DNA of 64,000 nt, from contig JAKFVD010000002.1 of NCBI GenBank assembly GCA_021732365.1, positions 1 through 64,000 of the forward strand, written 5' to 3'. A program made the translations under genes and the position numbers. Numbering within the stretch: position 1 is the stretch's first letter; the number at the start of each line of letters is the position of its first letter. This DNA comes from Methylotenera sp. (lineage in GTDB: Bacteria; Pseudomonadota; Gammaproteobacteria; Burkholderiales; Methylophilaceae). Below the pieces are notes generated by a model. The model was not told the DNA's origin, did not search any database, and saw only the letters and a program-made list of their open reading frames with translations. Below are positions 60,528-64,000 of the stretch, one piece after another.

Positions 60528-60992
60528 ATGGATACAGGCATCAAAGAAAAAGACAGAAAAGTCATCGCAAAAGGTTTATCGCATTTATTAGCCGATACTT
60601 ATAGTTTATATTTAAAAACGCACTATTTTCACTGGAACGTGACAGGCCCAATGTTCAATACATTGCATTTGATGTTTGAAGCGCAATACACAGAGTTGGC
60701 CTTAGCGGTCGACTTAGTGGCCGAACGTATTCGCTCATTAGATGTTTATGCGCCTGGCACTTATAGCCAATTTGCGAAACTCACTTCCATTAAAGAATCA
60801 GACGGCGTGCCAAAAGCCAACGATATGATTGCTGAATTAGTGGCTGGCCACGAAGCCGTCTGCCGCACCGCACGCAGCGTATTCCCAGCATCAGAAGCTG
60901 CATCCGACGAAGCGACAGCAGATTTACTCACACAGCGCTTGCAATTGCATGAGAAAACCGCTTGGATGTTGCGTAGCTTGCTAGAAAAATAA
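60528..60992 (+). CDS. dps: Dps-family ferritin-like protein
   Basis: A 154-residue ferritin-like protein of the Dps group: [24 protein letters not shown] (about 22-45) supplies the His of the inter-subunit ferroxidase site, and [23 protein letters not shown] (48-70) the Asp/Glu set. It would form a 12-subunit shell that oxidises and stores iron with hydrogen peroxide; DNA binding is uncertain because the N-terminus is short (few lysines). A strong ribosome binding site AAAGGAG ends seven bases from the ATG, implying high expression. Next to trxB, consistent with a redox-stress neighbourhood. Confidence 0.88.
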   Translation: MDTGIKEKDRKVIAKGLSHLLADTYSLYLKTHYFHWNVTGPMFNTLHLMFEAQYTELALAVDLVAERIRSLDVYAPGTYSQFAKLTSIKESDGVPKANDMIAELVAGHEAVCRTARSVFPASEAASDEATADLLTQRLQLHEKTAWMLRSLLEK

Positions 60993-61059
60993 GCGACTTA
61001 ACGCTTTATTTAACCCAAAAAAATTGCTTGAAAAACAAGTAATCGGCCTTATTTAGTAA

Positions 61060-62040
<981 letters not shown>

Positions 62041-62136
62041 GCATTTTTTAAAGCAATTTAAGTAGTTACTTAACCTGATATTTAACCCAAAAACTTAACC
62101 CTAAAATCAAGGCAAATTTTAATTGATGATGACATT

Positions 62137-62838
62137 ATGGCAAAACCGAATCCATCATCAATTAAAAGCCCATCACTAGCGCCCAAAAAAATAGCGTTAA
62201 ACGCAATTCCGCTATCAAAAGCGCAAGCAAAAGCCATTAAAACTGAGCTTGAACAAGCCAATCAAGCCAAGCTTGATGCTTTAAAAAATCAGCAAGAAGT
62301 GATTAAAATAACAGCCGCAGAGCAAGAGAAAAACTTATTTCTGGAAGCCGTTAAGAACGCGCGCCCGCTGAATATAGAAGTACCGTTTACAGAAAAAACT
62401 CACCCAAAACCTGTCGCAAAACAGTTTATTCGCGATGAAAAACAAGCGCTTAAAGATAGCCTAAGCGATGACTTTTACCCTGCGCACGAACTAGAAAGCG
62501 GTGAAGAATTACTGTATTTACGCACAGGCCAATCACCCAGCATTTTAAGCAAATTGCGTCGCGGTTTTTGGGTAGTACAAGCGCAAATCGATTTACATGG
62601 ATTGATATCAGATGAAGCACGCGAATACGTGGCGGAATTTTTAAGCGGCTGCAAAAAGAAAAATATCCGCTGTGTGCGCATTGTGCATGGCAAAGGCCTA
62701 GGCTCACGCAACCGCGAACCCGTGCTCAAACATAAGCTACGCAACTGGTTAATACAAAAAGATGAAGTGATTGCGTATGCGCAAGCTAAGCCTGAAGATG
62801 GTGGCAGTGGCGCGGTGATTGTTTTGCTGAAGGTTTAA
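62137..62838 (+). CDS. Smr-domain protein
   Basis: A 233-residue protein with a C-terminal Smr (small MutS-related) domain: QIDLHGLISDEAREYVAEFL, RCVRIVHGKGLGS (HGKG motif) and the closing GGSGAVIVLLKV. The N-terminal half is lysine/alanine-rich and partly coiled coil (about 25-80). Smr domains are metal-independent nucleases; the SmrA/SmrB relatives cut mRNA at stalled or collided ribosomes, which is the likely role here. The LDxH motif that precedes the domain in SmrB is present as QIDLHG. Confidence 0.87.
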   Translation: MAKPNPSSIKSPSLAPKKIALNAIPLSKAQAKAIKTELEQANQAKLDALKNQQEVIKITAAEQEKNLFLEAVKNARPLNIEVPFTEKTHPKPVAKQFIRDEKQALKDSLSDDFYPAHELESGEELLYLRTGQSPSILSKLRRGFWVVQAQIDLHGLISDEAREYVAEFLSGCKKKNIRCVRIVHGKGLGSRNREPVLKHKLRNWLIQKDEVIAYAQAKPEDGGSGAVIVLLKV

Positions 62839-62888
62839 ACTAAAGCATCGCAACACAAAGACACGGCAACTTGCTCACTAAAATAAAC

Positions 62889-63656
62889 CTAATTGCGACC
62901 AGCCATCACGCCGCCATCTACATCCCAAATCACGCCAGTTACCCAACTTGATTCGTCACTTAGTAACATATCAATCACTTTTGCCACATCATTTGGCTGC
63001 CCAATTCTGCCAATAGGGTGAAAGCCGTTAAACCCTGCCAAAGCTTCGTCAAGCATACTTGGGTTAATAAAAGCCTCATAAATTGGGGTATTAACAACAG
63101 CAGGCGAAACAGCATTTACGCGAATGTGATGATCTGCAAGCTCCATAGCCATGTGCTGCGTTAGCGCGTGTAAACCTGCCTTAGCCATAGAGTAAGCTGA
63201 TGACGGCGTTGCTTTAATAGCTTGCTTAGCCCACATTGAGCCAATATTAACGATAGAGCCGCCGCCATTTGCGGTCATATTTTTTGCAACCGCTTGCGAA
63301 ACAAAAAAAGTGGCACGGTTCAATTCTAAATAGGTGTCATAATCTTTATCGGTGTGCTCTAAAAAAGATGTAGGCTTAAAATAACCGATAGCATTGACTA
63401 AGTATTTGATATGACGGCCATCATTCGCTGCATAATCTATCACTCGTTTTATATCTTCTGGCTTATATAAATTGGCTTGCAAGGTTTCTACAGAGCCAAT
63501 TTTTGATAAGGCCTGTTTCGCAGCCACTAATTTATCGCTTGAGTTACCTAAAATCACCGTTGTAATATTGCGTTCTAACAACAGCTTTGCTGTTGCTAAA
63601 CCCATGCCACTAGAGCCCCCGACAATTAGTGCAATGTCTTGTTTTGGTTTATTCAT
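62889..63656 (-). CDS. SDR-family oxidoreductase
   Basis: A 255-residue short-chain dehydrogenase/reductase. NAD(P) motif VGGSSGMGLATAKLLL (13-28), NAxG as VNAIGYF, catalytic Ser in NIGSMWAKQ, and YSMAKAG with Tyr and Lys (about 155-161). The C-terminal WVTGVIWDVDGG is standard. Substrate unknown. The gene is divergent from a HxlR-type regulator across about 100 bases that hold an inverted repeat, an arrangement in which the regulator usually controls the oxidoreductase in response to quinones, aldehydes or similar electrophiles. Confidence 0.87.
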   Translation of the reverse strand: MNKPKQDIALIVGGSSGMGLATAKLLLERNITTVILGNSSDKLVAAKQALSKIGSVETLQANLYKPEDIKRVIDYAANDGRHIKYLVNAIGYFKPTSFLEHTDKDYDTYLELNRATFFVSQAVAKNMTANGGGSIVNIGSMWAKQAIKATPSSAYSMAKAGLHALTQHMAMELADHHIRVNAVSPAVVNTPIYEAFINPSMLDEALAGFNGFHPIGRIGQPNDVAKVIDMLLSDESSWVTGVIWDVDGGVMAGRN

Positions 63657-63672
63657 CTGTTCTCTCCAAAAG

Positions 63673-63697
63673 TAGTAAAATGAATACTATTTTAGTA
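63673..63697. promoter_or_regulatory. Inverted-repeat operator between SDR and HxlR genes
   Basis: TAGTAAAAT (63673-63681) and ATTTTAGTA (63689-63697) form an inverted repeat with one mismatch and a 7-base spacer, close to the SDR start. The spacing and AT-rich arms fit the operators of HxlR dimers. Confidence 0.5.
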
Positions 63698-63760
63698 AGC
63701 CAAATACCGCTTGGAAAGCAAGCACAAATTGGTACAGTAGGCACTTATTGGTATAACTTA

Positions 63761-64000
63761 ATGATTTTTAAAAAAAATTTATTAGTAAGAAAATCTGCGC
63801 CAGAACGAAGTGCCAGAATGGTAGAAACCATTTATGGCTGCAAATGGTCGTTAACGGTGTATGCCCTAATGGCAACAGGTGTCAATAGGCCTGGCGAAAT
63901 GGTGAGAAGTGTTGAGGGTTTAACCACCAAAGTGCTTAACGAGTGCCTAAGAAGAAATTTAGAGTTTGGCATTATAGAACGCATCATTTTTAATGAATCA
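63761..64000 (+). CDS. HxlR-type transcriptional regulator (cut by window end)
   Basis: Eighty residues are visible before the sequence stops. They show the winged-helix plan of HxlR proteins: VETIYGCKWSLTVYALMATG (helix 1-2, matching the usual IGGKW-ILY-L), NRPGEMVRSVEGLTTKVLNECLRRNLEFGIIER (recognition helix and wing start). The typical RF.EL and GIS.K.L positions are kept. It probably represses the divergent SDR gene. Confidence 0.8.
   Translation, partial: MIFKKNLLVRKSAPERSARMVETIYGCKWSLTVYALMATGVNRPGEMVRSVEGLTTKVLNECLRRNLEFGIIERIIFNES

Noticed and set aside
61020-61046. Hairpin between dps and trxB (ATTGCTTG...CAAGTAAT)
   Set aside because: The stem is interrupted and no T-run follows, so a terminator call is not justified.

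Overview
The window looks like an ordinary chromosome segment of a moderately AT-rich betaproteobacterium, with one clearly accessory stretch at its left edge. EarP next to an EF-P with arginine at position 32, the ftsK-lolA-rarA-serS block, the yhdP-nitrilase-tldD block and the beta-type AddAB-like pair all point to Betaproteobacteria. A Methylophilaceae (Methylotenera-like) origin is my inference from overall protein flavour and base composition; no methanol or RuMP-cycle gene is present to prove it.

Region 1 (1-2100) is the most unusual part. Four small plus-strand genes are each followed by a 60-67 base site that behaves like an integron attC. In three of the four units the six bases that open the unit (TTAGGG, TTAGAC, TTAGCC) have their exact reverse complement (CCCTAA, GTCTAA, GGCTAA) at the start of the site that closes it, as expected for integron gene cassettes. 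No integrase is in the window, so this is read as the distal end of a cassette array or a cassette cluster lacking an integrase.

Region 2 (2100-13000) holds a periplasmic rhodanese, a dhaL-dhaK pair without dhaM, ycaO, glnE divergent from acsA, and a GT32 glycosyltransferase. Region 3 (13000-23300) holds prfC, two secreted alpha/beta hydrolases around a glycosyltransferase, and a Cpx-like envelope stress module: a minus-strand response regulator and histidine kinase divergent from a His-rich Spy/CpxP protein, with an exact CpxR-type box in between. It ends with an ABC-F ATPase (yheS).

Region 4 (23400-31700) carries yhdP, a nitrilase-family amidase and tldD, with a hairpin-rich REP/MITE-like element between the last two. 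Next come an orphan ParA-like ATPase under a strongly palindromic promoter region, and efp with earP. Region 5 (33000-40450) is a Cus-type copper/silver efflux operon (a small Cys/Met/His-rich periplasmic protein, cusC, a cusB fused to a CusF domain, cusA) read in the same direction as greB.

Region 6 (40500-53100) carries an AddB/AddA-like recombination nuclease pair, a DedA membrane protein, mfd, rpiA and mltF. Region 7 (53100-60400) is serS, rarA, a TPR/beta-barrel outer membrane protein, lolA and ftsK, all on the minus strand. Region 8 (60500-64000) has a Dps-like ferritin, trxB, an Smr-domain protein, and an SDR oxidoreductase divergent from a HxlR-type regulator that is cut by the window end.

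No rRNA, tRNA, CRISPR array, transposase or phage gene was recognised, and no stretch longer than 300 bases is without a gene.
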